Below are positions 30,380-41,614 of a DNA stretch of 64,000 nucleotides, piece after piece; position 1 is the stretch's first letter, and every line of letters starts with the position of its first letter. Source of the stretch: Gammaproteobacteria bacterium (GTDB lineage Bacteria > Pseudomonadota > Gammaproteobacteria > JAABTG01); the NCBI GenBank assembly GCA_017999615.1, contig JAGNLM010000001.1, positions 186,001 to 250,000 of the forward strand, read 5' to 3'. Both the position numbers and the translations under genes were made by a program. The notes below the pieces were generated by a model, which was given only the letters and a program-made list of their open reading frames with translations, ran no database searches and was not told the origin of the DNA.

Positions 30380-31240
30380 GTGGCGGGCGCGAAAGAAATC
30401 CGGACGAAGATCAAGAGCATCCGGAACACCCAGAAGATCACCAAGGCCATGGAGATGGTCGCGGCGAGCAAGATGCGGCGCTCCCAGGACCGCATGGCGA
30501 CGGCGCGGCCGTATGCCCTGAAGATCCGCACGGTGATCGCGCACCTGGCCAGTGCGCACCCGGAGTACCGGCACCCGTTCATGGAACACCGGGAGCTGCG
30601 GCGCGCCGGCTTCATCGTGCTCTCCTCGGACCGGGGGTTGGCCGGGGGCCTGAACGTCAATCTGTTCAGGGCGACCGTGGCGGAGATGCGAAAGCTGCGG
30701 GACGCGGGCGTCGAGTTCGACTTCGTGCTGTTCGGGACCAAGGCCAACGCCTTCTTCCGGCGCATCGGCGCGAACGTGCTCGCCCAGCGCACGCACCTCG
30801 GCGACTCTCCCTCGCTCCAGGACCTGATCGGCTCGGTCAAGGTGATGTTGGACCGCTATGCGGAAGGGGCGGTAGACCGGATCTACATGGCCTACAACGA
30901 GTTCGTGAACTCGATGACCCAGCGCCCGCGCATCGAGCAGTTGGTTCCCCTCGTGCCCTCGGAGGAGGACACCAGGAGTTACTACTGGGACTACCTGTAC
31001 GAGCCGGAGCCGAAGGGGGTTCTGGACGTATTGCTCACGCGCTACATCGAGTCGCTCGTCTACCAGGGGGTGGTGGAGAACGTCGCCTCCGAGATGGCGG
31101 CCCGCATGGTGGCGATGAAGTCCGCGTCCGACAACGCCGGCGAATTGATCGACGAGCTGCAGCTCGCGTACAACAAGGCTCGCCAGGCCGCGATCACGCA
31201 GGAAATCTCGGAGATCGTGGGCGGCGCGGCAGCGGTCTGA
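30380..31240 (+). CDS. atpG: ATP synthase F1 subunit gamma
   Basis: Central rotor shaft. 286 residues from GTG 30380. The N-terminal helix [20 protein letters not shown] and the C-terminal helix [20 protein letters not shown] are family hallmarks; [16 protein letters not shown] lies in the globular domain. Confidence 0.97.
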   Translation: MAGAKEIRTKIKSIRNTQKITKAMEMVAASKMRRSQDRMATARPYALKIRTVIAHLASAHPEYRHPFMEHRELRRAGFIVLSSDRGLAGGLNVNLFRATVAEMRKLRDAGVEFDFVLFGTKANAFFRRIGANVLAQRTHLGDSPSLQDLIGSVKVMLDRYAEGAVDRIYMAYNEFVNSMTQRPRIEQLVPLVPSEEDTRSYYWDYLYEPEPKGVLDVLLTRYIESLVYQGVVENVASEMAARMVAMKSASDNAGELIDELQLAYNKARQAAITQEISEIVGGAAAV

Positions 31241-31306
31241 GGATGGGGTCGCGCTCGCGCGCGCCCGGAACCGATTCGAGCCCTTTCATCGGGGCCCAAG
31301 GGGTAA

Positions 31307-32689
<1,383 letters not shown>

Positions 32690-32708
32690 GCGGCGGAGTG
32701 ATCTTCCT

Positions 32709-33131
32709 ATGGCCATGACCATCCGGGTCGAGATCGTCAGCGCCGAGTCCGAAGTCTTCTCGGGCGTCGCGGAGATGGTCATCGCCCCTGCGCTGATGGG
32801 CGACGTGGGCATCCTGCCGCGGCACGCCCAGTTCCTCTCCGAGCTCAAGCCCGGCGAGGTGCGGGTCAAGCTGCCCGGAGGCGAGGAGGAGTCCTTCTAC
32901 GTCTCCGGGGGGTTCCTCGAGGTGCAGCCCCATCTCGTGACCGTGCTCTCCGACACGGGGCTCCGGGCCAAGGATCTGGACGAGGCCAAGGCCCTGGAAG
33001 CCAAGGCCACCGCCGAGCGCACCCTGAAGGACCGGACGGCCAAGATCGACTATGCGAAGGCGCAGGCCGAGCTGGCCGAGGCCATCGCCCAGCTCGCGGC
33101 CATCCGGCGCCTGCGCAAGAAGGGGCGTTAG
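32709..33131 (+). CDS. atpC: ATP synthase F1 subunit epsilon
   Basis: Regulatory rotor subunit. 140 residues: an N-terminal beta-sandwich ([40 protein letters not shown]) and a C-terminal helical hairpin ([20 protein letters not shown]). Last gene of the nine-gene operon. Confidence 0.96.
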   Translation: MAMTIRVEIVSAESEVFSGVAEMVIAPALMGDVGILPRHAQFLSELKPGEVRVKLPGGEEESFYVSGGFLEVQPHLVTVLSDTGLRAKDLDEAKALEAKATAERTLKDRTAKIDYAKAQAELAEAIAQLAAIRRLRKKGR

Positions 33132-33140
33132 CAGCGACTC

Positions 33141-33162
33141 AGCCCCGGCACCTGCCGGGGCT
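33141..33162 (+). terminator. Perfect 9-bp hairpin after atpC
   Basis: AGCCCCGGC and its exact complement are separated by ACCT, directly after the atpC stop. No T-tract follows, so termination may be partial and glmU may receive read-through transcription. Confidence 0.5.
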
Positions 33163-33173
33163 CGATATCCGAC

Positions 33174-34202
33174 ATGAGCGACCTCTCTGTCGTCGTCTTG
33201 GCGGCCGGCCAGGGCAAGCGGATGTACTCCGACCTGCCGAAGGTCCTGCACCCCCTGGGGGGCAGGCCGCTCCTCTCCCACGTCGTCGCCACCGCGCTGG
33301 AGCTCGACCCCGCGCGGGTCGTGGTCGTCTACGGGCACGGCGGGCGGGTGGTGCCCGAGCGCCTGGCCCGTATGCCGGTGCAGTGGGTGGAGCAGGCCCG
33401 GCAGCTCGGCACGGGCCACGCCGTCGCCCAGGCCATGCCGGTGGTGGCGGACGCCGACACGGTGCTGGTCCTCTACGGCGACGTGCCGCTCACCCGCGTC
33501 GAGACCTTGCGCGAGCTGGTCGCGCTCGCCGGGCCCGACGCCCTGGCCCTCGTCACGGTCGACCTCGACGTGCCCACGGGCTATGGACGGGTGATCCGGG
33601 ACGGTGCGGGCCGGGTGTCGCGGATCGTCGAGGAGAAGGACGCCACCCCCGCGGAGCGCGCGGTGCGGGAGGTGAACACCGGGATCCTTGCGGTGCCGGC
33701 CGGGCGCCTGCGGGGCTGGCTCGCGCGGCTGGGCAACGACAACGCCCAGGGCGAGTACTACCTCACCGACGTCATCGGCCAGGCCGTCACCGAGGGACTG
33801 CCCGTCCGTACCGTGCAGCCGGGGGCCCTGGCGGAGGTGCTCGGCGTGAACAACCGCCTGCAGCTCGCCGAGCTGGAGCGTGCCTACCAGCGCCGCCAGG
33901 CCGAGCGCCTGCTGCTCTCCGGGGTGGCCCTCGCCGACCCTGCGCGCCTCGACGTCCGGGGCGAGGTCACGGTGGGGCGCGACGTGTTCCTCGACGTGAA
34001 CGTCGTGCTGGAGGGGCGGGTCGTGCTGGGTGACCGCGTCCGCGTGGGCCCCGGCGCCGTCCTGCGGGACGCCGAGGTGGGGGAGGGCGCCGAGATCGGC
34101 GCCCACTGCGTCGTCGAAGGCGCGTGCGTCGGGCCCGGCAGCTGGCTGGACCCGCTCTCCTGGGTCCGGGCCGGGAAGGGTCGCGGGGCCCACCTCCCGT
34201 AA
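33174..34202 (+). CDS. glmU: GlmU uridylyltransferase, truncated in the acetyltransferase domain
   Basis: Normally bifunctional: acetylates GlcN-1-P, then makes UDP-GlcNAc. Here it has 342 residues against about 456. The N-terminal pyrophosphorylase domain (1 to ~228) is complete: [50 protein letters not shown]. The left-handed beta-helix starts ([20 protein letters not shown]) but stops after about four coils. The part that would hold the acetyl-transfer histidine and acetyl-CoA site is missing. Only 124 bases separate the stop from glmS, and neither other frame encodes the lost part, so this is a deletion or natural short form, not a frameshift. Confidence 0.9.
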   Translation: MSDLSVVVLAAGQGKRMYSDLPKVLHPLGGRPLLSHVVATALELDPARVVVVYGHGGRVVPERLARMPVQWVEQARQLGTGHAVAQAMPVVADADTVLVLYGDVPLTRVETLRELVALAGPDALALVTVDLDVPTGYGRVIRDGAGRVSRIVEEKDATPAERAVREVNTGILAVPAGRLRGWLARLGNDNAQGEYYLTDVIGQAVTEGLPVRTVQPGALAEVLGVNNRLQLAELERAYQRRQAERLLLSGVALADPARLDVRGEVTVGRDVFLDVNVVLEGRVVLGDRVRVGPGAVLRDAEVGEGAEIGAHCVVEGACVGPGSWLDPLSWVRAGKGRGAHLP

Positions 34203-34326
34203 GGGCAGGGTCGGGGCGCAGGCCCGAGGGGCTTCGCCGCGACGCGCCTTCGGGGGCGCCCGCTCAGGATCAGCCACCGCCCGCCGCTGTACACTCGAGC
34301 CACGACCGGAGTCCCAGGAGCATCCC

Positions 34327-36159
34327 ATGTGCGGCATCGTTGGAGCGGTCGCCGAGCGCGACGTCCTGCCCATCCTCGTCGAAGGCCTGCGCCGTCTGGA
34401 GTACCGCGGCTACGACTCCGCGGGCGTCGCCGTCATCGACGGCGCGGGGGGCCTCGGCCGGGTCCGCGTCTCCGGCAAGGTCGCCGAGCTGGTGCGGTCC
34501 CTGGAGGCGAGCCCCCTGCGCGGCGGGCTCGGCATCGCCCACACGCGCTGGGCCACCCACGGGGTGCCGAGCGAGGCGAACGCGCACCCGCACATCTGCA
34601 ACGACACCGTGGCGGTGGTGCACAACGGGATCATCGAGAACTACGAGGCCCTGAAAGCGCGCCAGCTGGCCCAGGGCTTCCGGTTCACCTCGGAGACGGA
34701 CACCGAGGTGATCGCCCACCAGGTCTTCCTGTATCTCGAGCAGGGTCGGGACCTGCTCGGGGCGGTGCAGGCCGCCGCCCTCGATCTCGAGGGGGCCTAC
34801 GCCATCGGGGTCGTCTCCCGGAAGGAGCCGGGGCGGCTGGTCGCGGCCCGCCGGGGCAGCCCCCTCGTCATCGGGGTGGGGATCGGCGAGCACTTCATCG
34901 CCTCGGACGTCTCGGCCCTGCTCCCGGTCACCCAGCGCTTCATCTTCCTGGAGGACGGAGACGTCGCCGACCTGCGGCGTGCGAGCCTGACGATCTACGG
35001 GGCCGGTGGGGCTCCGGTCCAGCGTGAGGTCAGGGTGAGCGAGCTGACGGCCGACGCCGTCGAGCGCGGCAGGTTCCGCCACTACATGCTGAAGGAGATC
35101 TTCGAGCAGCCCCGGGCGCTGGCCGACACGCTGGAGGGGCGGCTCGCGAACGGGCGGGTCCTGGAGGCGGCCTTCGGCCCCGCGGCCTCGGCGACCTTCG
35201 ATCGGGTGAGGGGGGTGCAGATCGTCGCCTGCGGGACCAGCTACCACGCGGGCCTGGTGGCCCGGTACTGGCTGGAGCAGCTGGCGGGGGTGCGCTGCGA
35301 CGTGGAGGTCGCGAGCGAGTTCCGCTACCGGCGCCACGTGGTGGACCCGGACACCCTCGTGGTGACCATCTCCCAGTCCGGCGAGACGGCGGACACCCTG
35401 GCCGCCCTGCGGGCGACGCGCGAGATGGGGTTCGGCCCCTCGCTCGCGCTCTGCAACGTGCCCGAGAGCTCGCTGGTGCGCGAGTCGTCGCTCGTCCTGA
35501 TGACCCGGGCCGGGCCGGAGATCGGGGTCGCTTCGACCAAGGCGTTCACCACGCAGCTCACGGCCCTGCTGCTGTTGGCCGTCGTGCTGGGCCGGCGCCG
35601 GGGGCTCTCCCCGGAGGCGGAGGCCGACGTGGTGCGCCAGCTGCTCGCGCTCCCCGGCCAGGTGGAGAAGGCGCTGGAGCTCGACCCCATCGTCGCGCGT
35701 CTGGCCGAGCGGTTCGTGGACAAGCACCACGCCCTGTTCCTCGGGCGGGGCTTTCACTACCCGGTGGCGATGGAGGGGGCGCTCAAGCTGAAGGAGGTCT
35801 CCTACATCCACGCCGAGGCCTATCCGGCGGGCGAGCTCAAGCACGGGCCGCTCGCGCTGGTGGATTCCTCCATGCCCGTGATCGCGGTCGCCCCGAACGA
35901 CGCGCTCCTGGAGAAGCTGAAGTCCAACCTCCAGGAGGTGCGGGCGCGCGGCGGCCAGCTGTACGTCTTCGCCGACGCCGAGGCCGGCTTCGTGTCCCGG
36001 GAGGACGTGCACGTCATGGATGTCCCCGCGGTCGGCGAGTGGACGGCGCCCATCGTCTACACGGTGCCCCTGCAGCTCCTCGCCTACCACGTGGCGGTGC
36101 AGAAGGGCACGGACGTGGACCAGCCCCGCAACCTCGCGAAGTCGGTGACGGTCGAGTAG
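34327..36159 (+). CDS. glmS: Glutamine--fructose-6-phosphate aminotransferase (isomerising)
   Basis: Makes glucosamine-6-phosphate, the first amino-sugar precursor. 610 residues from ATG 34327, with AGGAG upstream. Cys2 ([15 protein letters not shown]) is the glutaminase nucleophile. The two SIS domains show [16 protein letters not shown] and [14 protein letters not shown]; the C-terminus [13 protein letters not shown] is the family end. It follows truncated glmU, as in the common glmU-glmS pair. Convergent with hemL, 7 bases away. Confidence 0.98.
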   Translation: MCGIVGAVAERDVLPILVEGLRRLEYRGYDSAGVAVIDGAGGLGRVRVSGKVAELVRSLEASPLRGGLGIAHTRWATHGVPSEANAHPHICNDTVAVVHNGIIENYEALKARQLAQGFRFTSETDTEVIAHQVFLYLEQGRDLLGAVQAAALDLEGAYAIGVVSRKEPGRLVAARRGSPLVIGVGIGEHFIASDVSALLPVTQRFIFLEDGDVADLRRASLTIYGAGGAPVQREVRVSELTADAVERGRFRHYMLKEIFEQPRALADTLEGRLANGRVLEAAFGPAASATFDRVRGVQIVACGTSYHAGLVARYWLEQLAGVRCDVEVASEFRYRRHVVDPDTLVVTISQSGETADTLAALRATREMGFGPSLALCNVPESSLVRESSLVLMTRAGPEIGVASTKAFTTQLTALLLLAVVLGRRRGLSPEAEADVVRQLLALPGQVEKALELDPIVARLAERFVDKHHALFLGRGFHYPVAMEGALKLKEVSYIHAEAYPAGELKHGPLALVDSSMPVIAVAPNDALLEKLKSNLQEVRARGGQLYVFADAEAGFVSREDVHVMDVPAVGEWTAPIVYTVPLQLLAYHVAVQKGTDVDQPRNLAKSVTVE

Positions 36160-36166
36160 GCGCGGG

Positions 36167-37453
36167 CTACCCCGCCAGCTGCGCGAGCACCCGCTCGGCG
36201 GCGCGCCAGGTGTGCGCCAGCTCCGCCTCGCCGTGGGCGCTCGAGACGAACCCGGCCTCGAACGCCGAGGGGGCGAGGTACACGCCCTCTTCCAGCATGC
36301 CGTGGAAGAAGCGCTTGAAGCGCTCCACGTCGCAGGCCATGACGTCGGCGAAGGAGGTCACCGCCGGACGGTCCGAGAAGAACAGCCCGAACATCCCCCC
36401 CACCTGGTTCGTGACCAGCGGGACGCCCGCGGCGGCGGCGCGCTCGCGCAGTCCGGCGGTGAGCCGCGCGGTGGCCGTCCCCAGGCGCTCGAAGAACCCG
36501 GGCTCGGCGATGAGCTCGAGCGTCTTCAGGCCCGCGGCCATGGCGACCGGGTTTCCGGACAGGGTCCCGGCCTGGTAGACCGGCCCCAGCGGCGCGATGT
36601 GGTCCATCACCTCCCGGCGTCCGCCGAAGGCCCCGACGGGCATGCCGCCACCGATGACCTTGCCGAGGGTGGTCAGGTCGGGACGCACCCCGAACCGCGC
36701 CTGGGCGCCCCCGAGCGCGACCCGGAAGCCGGTCATCACCTCGTCGAAGATGAGCAGCGCGCCGTACTGGTCGCAGACCTCGCGCAGGGTCTCGAGGAAC
36801 CCCGGCTGGGGGGGCACGCAGTTCATGTTGCCGGCCACCGGCTCGACGATGATGGCGGCGATGGCCTTCCCGCTCTCCGCGAAGGCCTTGCGCAGCGCCC
36901 CGGCGTCGTTGTAGGGCAGGGTCAGGGTGTGGCGCGCCACGTCCGCGGGGACCCCGGCGGAGCTCGGCACGCCGAGGGTCAGGGCGCCCGAGCCGGCCTT
37001 CACCAGCAGCGAATCCGCGTGGCCGTGGTAGCAGCCCTCGAACTTGACGATGGCGTCCCGGCCGGTGAAGCCCCGGGCGAGCCGGATCGCGCTCATGGTG
37101 GCCTCGGTGCCCGAGGAGACGAAGCGCACCTTCTCCAGGGAGGGCACCAGGTGGCACACCCGCTCGGCGAGGCGGGTCTCCAGGACCGTGGGGGCGCCGA
37201 AGGACAGGCCGTCGGCCGCGGTCTCCTGGACCACGCGGATCACCTCGGGGTGCGCGTGGCCGAGGACCATGGGGCCCCAGGAGCCCACGTAATCCACGTA
37301 GCGCCGGCCGTCCTCGTCCTCCAGGTAGGCACCCGCCGCGCGGCGCACGAACACCGGGTCGCCCCCGACGCTGCGGAACGCACGCACGGGGGAATTCACA
37401 CCGCCGGGGATGAAGCGCTGGGCTTCGGTGAAGAGGTCGTGGGAACGGGTCAT
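36167..37453 (-). CDS. hemL: Glutamate-1-semialdehyde 2,1-aminomutase
   Basis: Forms 5-aminolevulinate, the substrate of HemB. 428 residues. It begins [20 protein letters not shown]; the PLP-binding lysine is in [18 protein letters not shown], and [11 protein letters not shown] and [15 protein letters not shown] are typical. Its ATG overlaps the thiE stop by 4 bases (ATGA), making thiD-thiE-hemL one translational unit. Confidence 0.97.
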   Translation of the reverse strand: MTRSHDLFTEAQRFIPGGVNSPVRAFRSVGGDPVFVRRAAGAYLEDEDGRRYVDYVGSWGPMVLGHAHPEVIRVVQETAADGLSFGAPTVLETRLAERVCHLVPSLEKVRFVSSGTEATMSAIRLARGFTGRDAIVKFEGCYHGHADSLLVKAGSGALTLGVPSSAGVPADVARHTLTLPYNDAGALRKAFAESGKAIAAIIVEPVAGNMNCVPPQPGFLETLREVCDQYGALLIFDEVMTGFRVALGGAQARFGVRPDLTTLGKVIGGGMPVGAFGGRREVMDHIAPLGPVYQAGTLSGNPVAMAAGLKTLELIAEPGFFERLGTATARLTAGLRERAAAAGVPLVTNQVGGMFGLFFSDRPAVTSFADVMACDVERFKRFFHGMLEEGVYLAPSAFEAGFVSSAHGEAELAHTWRAAERVLAQLAG

Positions 37454-38079
37454 GGGGCTGTCTCGAAAAGGGTGGCGAAACGGGCAGCGGCGGCGCGGGG
37501 GTCAGGCTCGCCGAACAGTCCGTGGACCACGGCCAGCAGGTCTGCCCCGGCCGCGACCAGTGCAGGGGCATTCTCGGGTGTGATGCCCCCTATCGCAACT
37601 ATCGGCACCCGCAACCGGGGCCGCACGGCCGCGAGCAGCTGGACGCTCGCCCCCGGGGCGAGCGGCTTGGTGCGCGAGGGGAAGAAGCGCCCGAAGGCAA
37701 CGTAGTCGGCGCCGGCGGCCTCGGCCGCGAGGGCCCGATCCGGGTCGGCGTAGCAGGAGGCCCCGATGATCGGGCCCGGCCCCAGCAGGGCGCGGGCCTC
37801 GGCCACCGGCAGGTCCTCGCGCCCGAGGTGCACGCCGTCGGCCCCGAGGGAGCGGGCGAGTCTCGCGTCGTCGTTGACGATGAGCGGGACCCCCCGGGCG
37901 CGGCAGAGCTCCAGCAGGGCGGCGGCCTCGCGGCCGCGCCGCCGGGTGTCGCCGGTCTTCTCGCGATACTGGACCAGCACCGCGCCGCCGAGGAGGACCT
38001 GATCCACCCGGGCGACCAGGTCCCCGACCGGCCGGTCCCCCCCGTCGGTGACCGCGTACAGGCCCCGACAGGGTCTCAA
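37450..38079 (-). CDS. thiE: Thiamine-phosphate synthase
   Basis: Joins HMP-PP and thiazole phosphate. 209 residues from TTG 38079-38077, which overlaps the thiD stop (TTGA). The sequence then reads [36 protein letters not shown], and [12 protein letters not shown], with the phosphate loop [11 protein letters not shown]. The long frame upstream is an antisense-type shadow of thiD. Confidence 0.93.
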   Translation of the reverse strand: MRPCRGLYAVTDGGDRPVGDLVARVDQVLLGGAVLVQYREKTGDTRRRGREAAALLELCRARGVPLIVNDDARLARSLGADGVHLGREDLPVAEARALLGPGPIIGASCYADPDRALAAEAAGADYVAFGRFFPSRTKPLAPGASVQLLAAVRPRLRVPIVAIGGITPENAPALVAAGADLLAVVHGLFGEPDPRAAAARFATLFETAP

Positions 38080-38891
38080 GTCCGGCTCGCCCGCGTGCTG
38101 CGGGCCCAGAAGAGCCGGTTCGGGATGAGCTGACCGTGGCCGGTCCGATAGGCGTGCTTGAGCGACTCCCAGGTGTACTCCTGGGCCTGGCGGATCGCGG
38201 TGAGCGGCTCGTGCCCCTGGGCCAGGAGCCCCGCGATCGCCGAGGCCAGCGTGCAGCCCGAGCCGTGGTATTCCCCGGGCAGGCGGTCCCACTCGAAGCT
38301 CTCCAGCTGGCGGAGGTTGCCGTAGAGCAGGTTGACCACGCGGGGCGTCGCCTCGTGAGTGCCGGTGATCAGCACCAGCTCGCAGCCCCGGTCGAGGAGC
38401 GCCTGGCCGGCCGCCTCCAGGGAATCCGCCTCGGGCGCGAGCGCCCTTGCCTCGCGGCTGTTCGGGGTGAGCACGGTGGTGCGGGGCAGGAGCAGTTCCA
38501 CCAGCGCGGCCTGGGTGTCCCCCGCGGCGAGTGGAGACCCCGCCCCCGAGGCGAGCACCGGGTCGAGGACGAGGGGCAGCTCCGGGTAGTCCACCAGGAT
38601 CGAGTGGATGGCCTCCACCAGGGCGACGCTGCCGGCGAGCCCGACTTTGCAGGCGGCAACCGGCAGGTCCTCGAGGACGGCCCGGGCGGACTCGATCAGC
38701 GTCCCGGGGTCGACGGGATAGCTCGCGTAAACGTCGCGGGTGTCCTGCACCGTGAGCGCGGTAGCCACCGGCGCGGCGTGGCAGCCCATGCTCGCGATGG
38801 CCTCGGTGTCCGCCTGCAGGCCGGCGCCCCCGGTCGGGTCGAGGCCGGCGAACACGAGCACGGTCGGCACGGTGGCCGGTGGGAACGACAT
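38076..38891 (-). CDS. thiD: Hydroxymethylpyrimidine(-phosphate) kinase
   Basis: Phosphorylates HMP and HMP-P for thiamine synthesis. 271 residues, ribokinase fold: VLVFAGLDPTGGAGLQADTEA, VLDPVLASGAG, LTPNSREARAL, and the catalytic GSGCTLASAIAG. It lies 9 bases after the class II aldolase gene, leaving no room for a TPP riboswitch directly upstream. Confidence 0.94.
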   Translation of the reverse strand: MSFPPATVPTVLVFAGLDPTGGAGLQADTEAIASMGCHAAPVATALTVQDTRDVYASYPVDPGTLIESARAVLEDLPVAACKVGLAGSVALVEAIHSILVDYPELPLVLDPVLASGAGSPLAAGDTQAALVELLLPRTTVLTPNSREARALAPEADSLEAAGQALLDRGCELVLITGTHEATPRVVNLLYGNLRQLESFEWDRLPGEYHGSGCTLASAIAGLLAQGHEPLTAIRQAQEYTWESLKHAYRTGHGQLIPNRLFWARSTRASRT

Positions 38892-38900
38892 GCTGTAATT

Positions 38901-39452
38901 CTAGCCAAGCGTCCGGGCAAGATAGGCGGTGCGGGCCGAGAGCTCCAGGGAACAGGTCCACTTGTACGCCAGGTTGAGGCTCGGGGCGGCGGCGAAGACG
39001 CCGTGCCCGCGGACCACCGCGACCCGGTGCTGCGCGAGGGCCCGGGAGACGGCCTCCGGGGCCTCGGCGAGATAGCGGTCGTAGGGGATGGGCAGAACGG
39101 GGACCCGCCCGAAGTAGTACTGGGCCTCGAAATCCGGGGGGTCGTAGTCGCCGCCCTCGAAGGTGAGCGCCACCGTGTGGGGCCCGTGGCTGTGCAGGAC
39201 GGCCCCGAGCCCCGGGTTCCGGCGGTACACCGCGAGGTGCAGCGGGGCGTCGAGCGAGGCACCGCCCGGGGGCGGTCCGTCGAGCGCGCAGGGGAGCAGG
39301 TCCGCGGGGCGCAGCGTGTCGGCGCAGCACCCGGTCGGGGTCACCCAGACGAGGTCCCCGTCGCGTACCGATGCGTTGCCGCTGTGGGAGTCGTTGAGGC
39401 CGTAGCGCCGCAGCCAGAGATAGTGCCGGACGAGGTCGGAGCGTGGGTCCAT
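38901..39452 (-). CDS. Class II aldolase/adducin-family protein
   Basis: 183 residues from the ATG at 39452-39450; three codons earlier is another ATG. Zinc-ligand histidines are in LHSHGPHTV and VRGHGVF, and SGNASVRDGDLVWVTPTG is the phosphate-binding region. The family includes L-fuculose-phosphate aldolase and methylthioribulose-phosphate dehydratase. No neighbour identifies the substrate: thiD follows and soxB is divergent. Length is at the short end of the family. Confidence 0.8.
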   Translation of the reverse strand: MDPRSDLVRHYLWLRRYGLNDSHSGNASVRDGDLVWVTPTGCCADTLRPADLLPCALDGPPPGGASLDAPLHLAVYRRNPGLGAVLHSHGPHTVALTFEGGDYDPPDFEAQYYFGRVPVLPIPYDRYLAEAPEAVSRALAQHRVAVVRGHGVFAAAPSLNLAYKWTCSLELSARTAYLARTLG

Positions 39453-39640
39453 GCCACGCATGATCGGCGACCCGGGGCCGGCGTGCAATCGAAGGGTGGA
39501 GGCGGGCATAATCGAGAAGCCCGTCAGGGAGCGGCGGATCGGGTCCGGCTCGCCGGTCTCACCCCGGTCTCCGCCGCAATAAGCTCGAACAGGCCCGTCC
39601 TCCCGAAGCGACGGGCAATCCCATCGGAGGAGGTCACCCC

Positions 39641-41428
39641 ATGTCTCTCACCCGTCGCGATTTCGTGCGCCTCGTCGGTTTCGCCGGTGCGGCCGGTATG
39701 CTGCCGCGGTCGGTCTTCGCCGCGCAGAAGGTCCCCGGAGACTTCTACGAGCTGCCGAAGTTCGGCAACGCGCGCCTGCTGCACATCACGGATGCGCACG
39801 CCCAGTTGCTGCCGGTGTACTACCGGGAGCCCAACGTCAACCTCGGCGTGGGCGAGGCAAAGGGCAAGGCCCCGCACCTCGTGGGCAGGCACCTGATGGA
39901 CCAGTTCCAGGTGAAGCCCGACAGCCTGGAGGCTCATGCGTTCACCTACCTCGGTTACGCGAAGGAGGCGGAGCAATACGGCAAGGTGGGCGGATTCGCG
40001 CACCTGAAGACGCTGGTGACGCGCCTGCGGGAGAGCTACGGCAAGGACCGTACCCTGCTCCTGGACGGTGGTGACACTTGGCAGGGCTCGGGCACCGCGT
40101 ACTGGACGCGCGGCAAGGACATGGTTCGGGCCTGCAACCTGCTCGGCGTCGACGTCATGACGGGCCACTGGGAGTTCACCTACCGGGACACCGAGGTGCT
40201 GGAGAATCTCGGCCAGTTCCAGGGGGACTTCGTCGCCCAGAACATCACGGTCACCGAAGACGCCCTCTTCGACTACCCCTTCGCGAAATACCCGGGCTTC
40301 AACGAGAACACCGGCCGCGCGTTCCAACCCTACACCGTGAAGCAGCTCGGCGGCGTGCGGGTCGCGGTGATCGGTCAGGCGTTTCCCTACACGCCCATCG
40401 CGAATCCCCAGCGCTTCATTCCTCTCTGGACCTTCGGTATCCGCGATGCCGAGATGCAGAAGGTGGTCGACGAGGTGCGCGCGAAGGAGAAGCCGGACGC
40501 CGTGGTGGTCATCTCCCACAACGGCATGGACGTGGACCTGAAGATGGCCTCGATCGTGACTGGGATCGACGCCATCTTCGGCGGTCACACCCACGACGGC
40601 GTGCCGGCTGCGGTAGAGGTCAGGAACCGCGGCGGCGTCACGCTGGTGACCAATGCCGGGTCGCAGGGCAAATTCGTGGGCGTGATGGACTTCGATCTGG
40701 GCGAGGGCAAGGTCAGGGGCTACCGGTACCGCCTGGTGCCGGTGTTCTCCAACCTGCTGCCCCCTGACCCGGAGATGGAGAAGCTCATCACCGAGGTTCG
40801 CAAGCCGCACCTCTCGGTGCTGCGGGAGGAGCTCGCGGTGGCCGAGCAGTTGATGTTCCGCCGCGGCAACTTCAACGGGACGTTCGACCAGCTCATCTGC
40901 GACGCACTGCGGGTGCAGGGGGACGCCCAGATCTCGCTCTCCCCCGGGTTCCGCTGGGGCACCACCGTCCTGCCCGGTCAGATGATCACGATGGAGCACG
41001 TCCTCGACCAGACCTGCATCACCTATCCCGAGACCTACGTCCGGGAGATGACCGGCGCGGAGGTCAAGGTGATCCTGGAGGATGTCTGCGACAACCTGTT
41101 CAACCAGGACCCGTACTATCAGCAGGGCGGCGACATGGTCCGGGTCGGCGGTCTGGACTACGTGCTCGACCCGCTCGAGGGGATGGGCAGGCGCGTCTCC
41201 GAGATGACCCTCGACAACGGCGAGAAGGTGGAGGCCGGCAAGAAGTACAAGGTGGCGGGCTGGGCGACGGTGGGGAGCCAGGCCCCGGGTCCGCACGTCT
41301 GGGACGTGGTCGCGGGTTACCTGCGTGCGCAGAAGTCCGCGCGGGTGAAAAAGGTGAACGAGCCGAAGCTCAGGAACGTGAGGGACAACCCCGGGATTGC
41401 CGAGTACACCGGCGTCGTGCTGAGCTGA
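39641..41428 (+). CDS. soxB: Thiosulfohydrolase SoxB
   Basis: Di-manganese enzyme that releases sulfate from the SoxY-bound thiosulfonate in periplasmic thiosulfate oxidation. 595 residues; strong GGAGGAGGT (39626-39634). A twin-arginine signal (SLTRRDFVRLVGFAGAAGML) directs export, with likely cleavage after SVFA. Metallophosphoesterase motifs are LLHITDAHAQLLPVY, LLDGGDTWQGSG, MTGHWEFTY, VVISHNGMDVDL and IFGGHTHDGVPA; the 5'-nucleotidase-like C-terminal domain contains RRGNFNGTFDQLICDAL and DPYYQQGGDMVRVGGLDY. No soxXA, soxYZ or soxCD is in the window. Confidence 0.96.
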   Translation: MSLTRRDFVRLVGFAGAAGMLPRSVFAAQKVPGDFYELPKFGNARLLHITDAHAQLLPVYYREPNVNLGVGEAKGKAPHLVGRHLMDQFQVKPDSLEAHAFTYLGYAKEAEQYGKVGGFAHLKTLVTRLRESYGKDRTLLLDGGDTWQGSGTAYWTRGKDMVRACNLLGVDVMTGHWEFTYRDTEVLENLGQFQGDFVAQNITVTEDALFDYPFAKYPGFNENTGRAFQPYTVKQLGGVRVAVIGQAFPYTPIANPQRFIPLWTFGIRDAEMQKVVDEVRAKEKPDAVVVISHNGMDVDLKMASIVTGIDAIFGGHTHDGVPAAVEVRNRGGVTLVTNAGSQGKFVGVMDFDLGEGKVRGYRYRLVPVFSNLLPPDPEMEKLITEVRKPHLSVLREELAVAEQLMFRRGNFNGTFDQLICDALRVQGDAQISLSPGFRWGTTVLPGQMITMEHVLDQTCITYPETYVREMTGAEVKVILEDVCDNLFNQDPYYQQGGDMVRVGGLDYVLDPLEGMGRRVSEMTLDNGEKVEAGKKYKVAGWATVGSQAPGPHVWDVVAGYLRAQKSARVKKVNEPKLRNVRDNPGIAEYTGVVLS

Positions 41429-41441
41429 GCCATCGCCGCGC

Positions 41442-41471
41442 GCGGCGGGCGTCTCAGCTGGCGCCCGCCGC
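41442..41471 (+). terminator. Hairpin after soxB
   Basis: A 10-bp G/C stem (41442-41451 with 41462-41471) and 10-base loop begin 14 bases after the soxB stop. No T-tract. Probably marks the end of soxB. Confidence 0.45.
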
Positions 41472-41474
41472 CCG

Positions 41475-41504
41475 TTGACAGCGCCACGCAGGGTGGCCTA
41501 ACGT
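41475..41504 (+). promoter_or_regulatory. Promoter upstream of argC
   Basis: Consensus -35 TTGACA (41475-41480), 18-base spacer, TAACGT (41499-41504). Expected start near 41511, giving a leader of about 100 bases before argC that passes through a strong terminator. Confidence 0.6.
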
Positions 41505-41546
41505 TCGCGAGAGCACTACAACAATAAGAGCTCGTGTATCGCTTCG

Positions 41547-41570
41547 AAGCGGCGTTTGCCGCTTTTTTGT
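41547..41570 (+). terminator. Intrinsic terminator in the argC leader
   Basis: AAGCGGC, loop GTTT, GCCGCTT, then a T-tract (six T counting the stem end, then GT). It is 45 bases upstream of the argC ATG and about 40-60 bases after the predicted start site, so transcripts from the TTGACA promoter would meet it before argC. The best intrinsic terminator in the window. Confidence 0.75.
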
Positions 41571-41614
41571 TATCCGCGCCCCGCGCGGGCTCGATGCGGG
41601 AGGGACGGGACTCG

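Noticed and set aside
34203-34326. Frameshifted remainder of glmU
   Set aside because: None of the three frames here shows left-handed beta-helix hexapeptides or the acetyltransferase motif, and the interval is too short for the missing part.
38880-39640. TPP riboswitch ahead of thiD
   Set aside because: The thiD start is 9 bases from the preceding gene, and I did not recognise thi-box sequence in the 39453-39640 interval.
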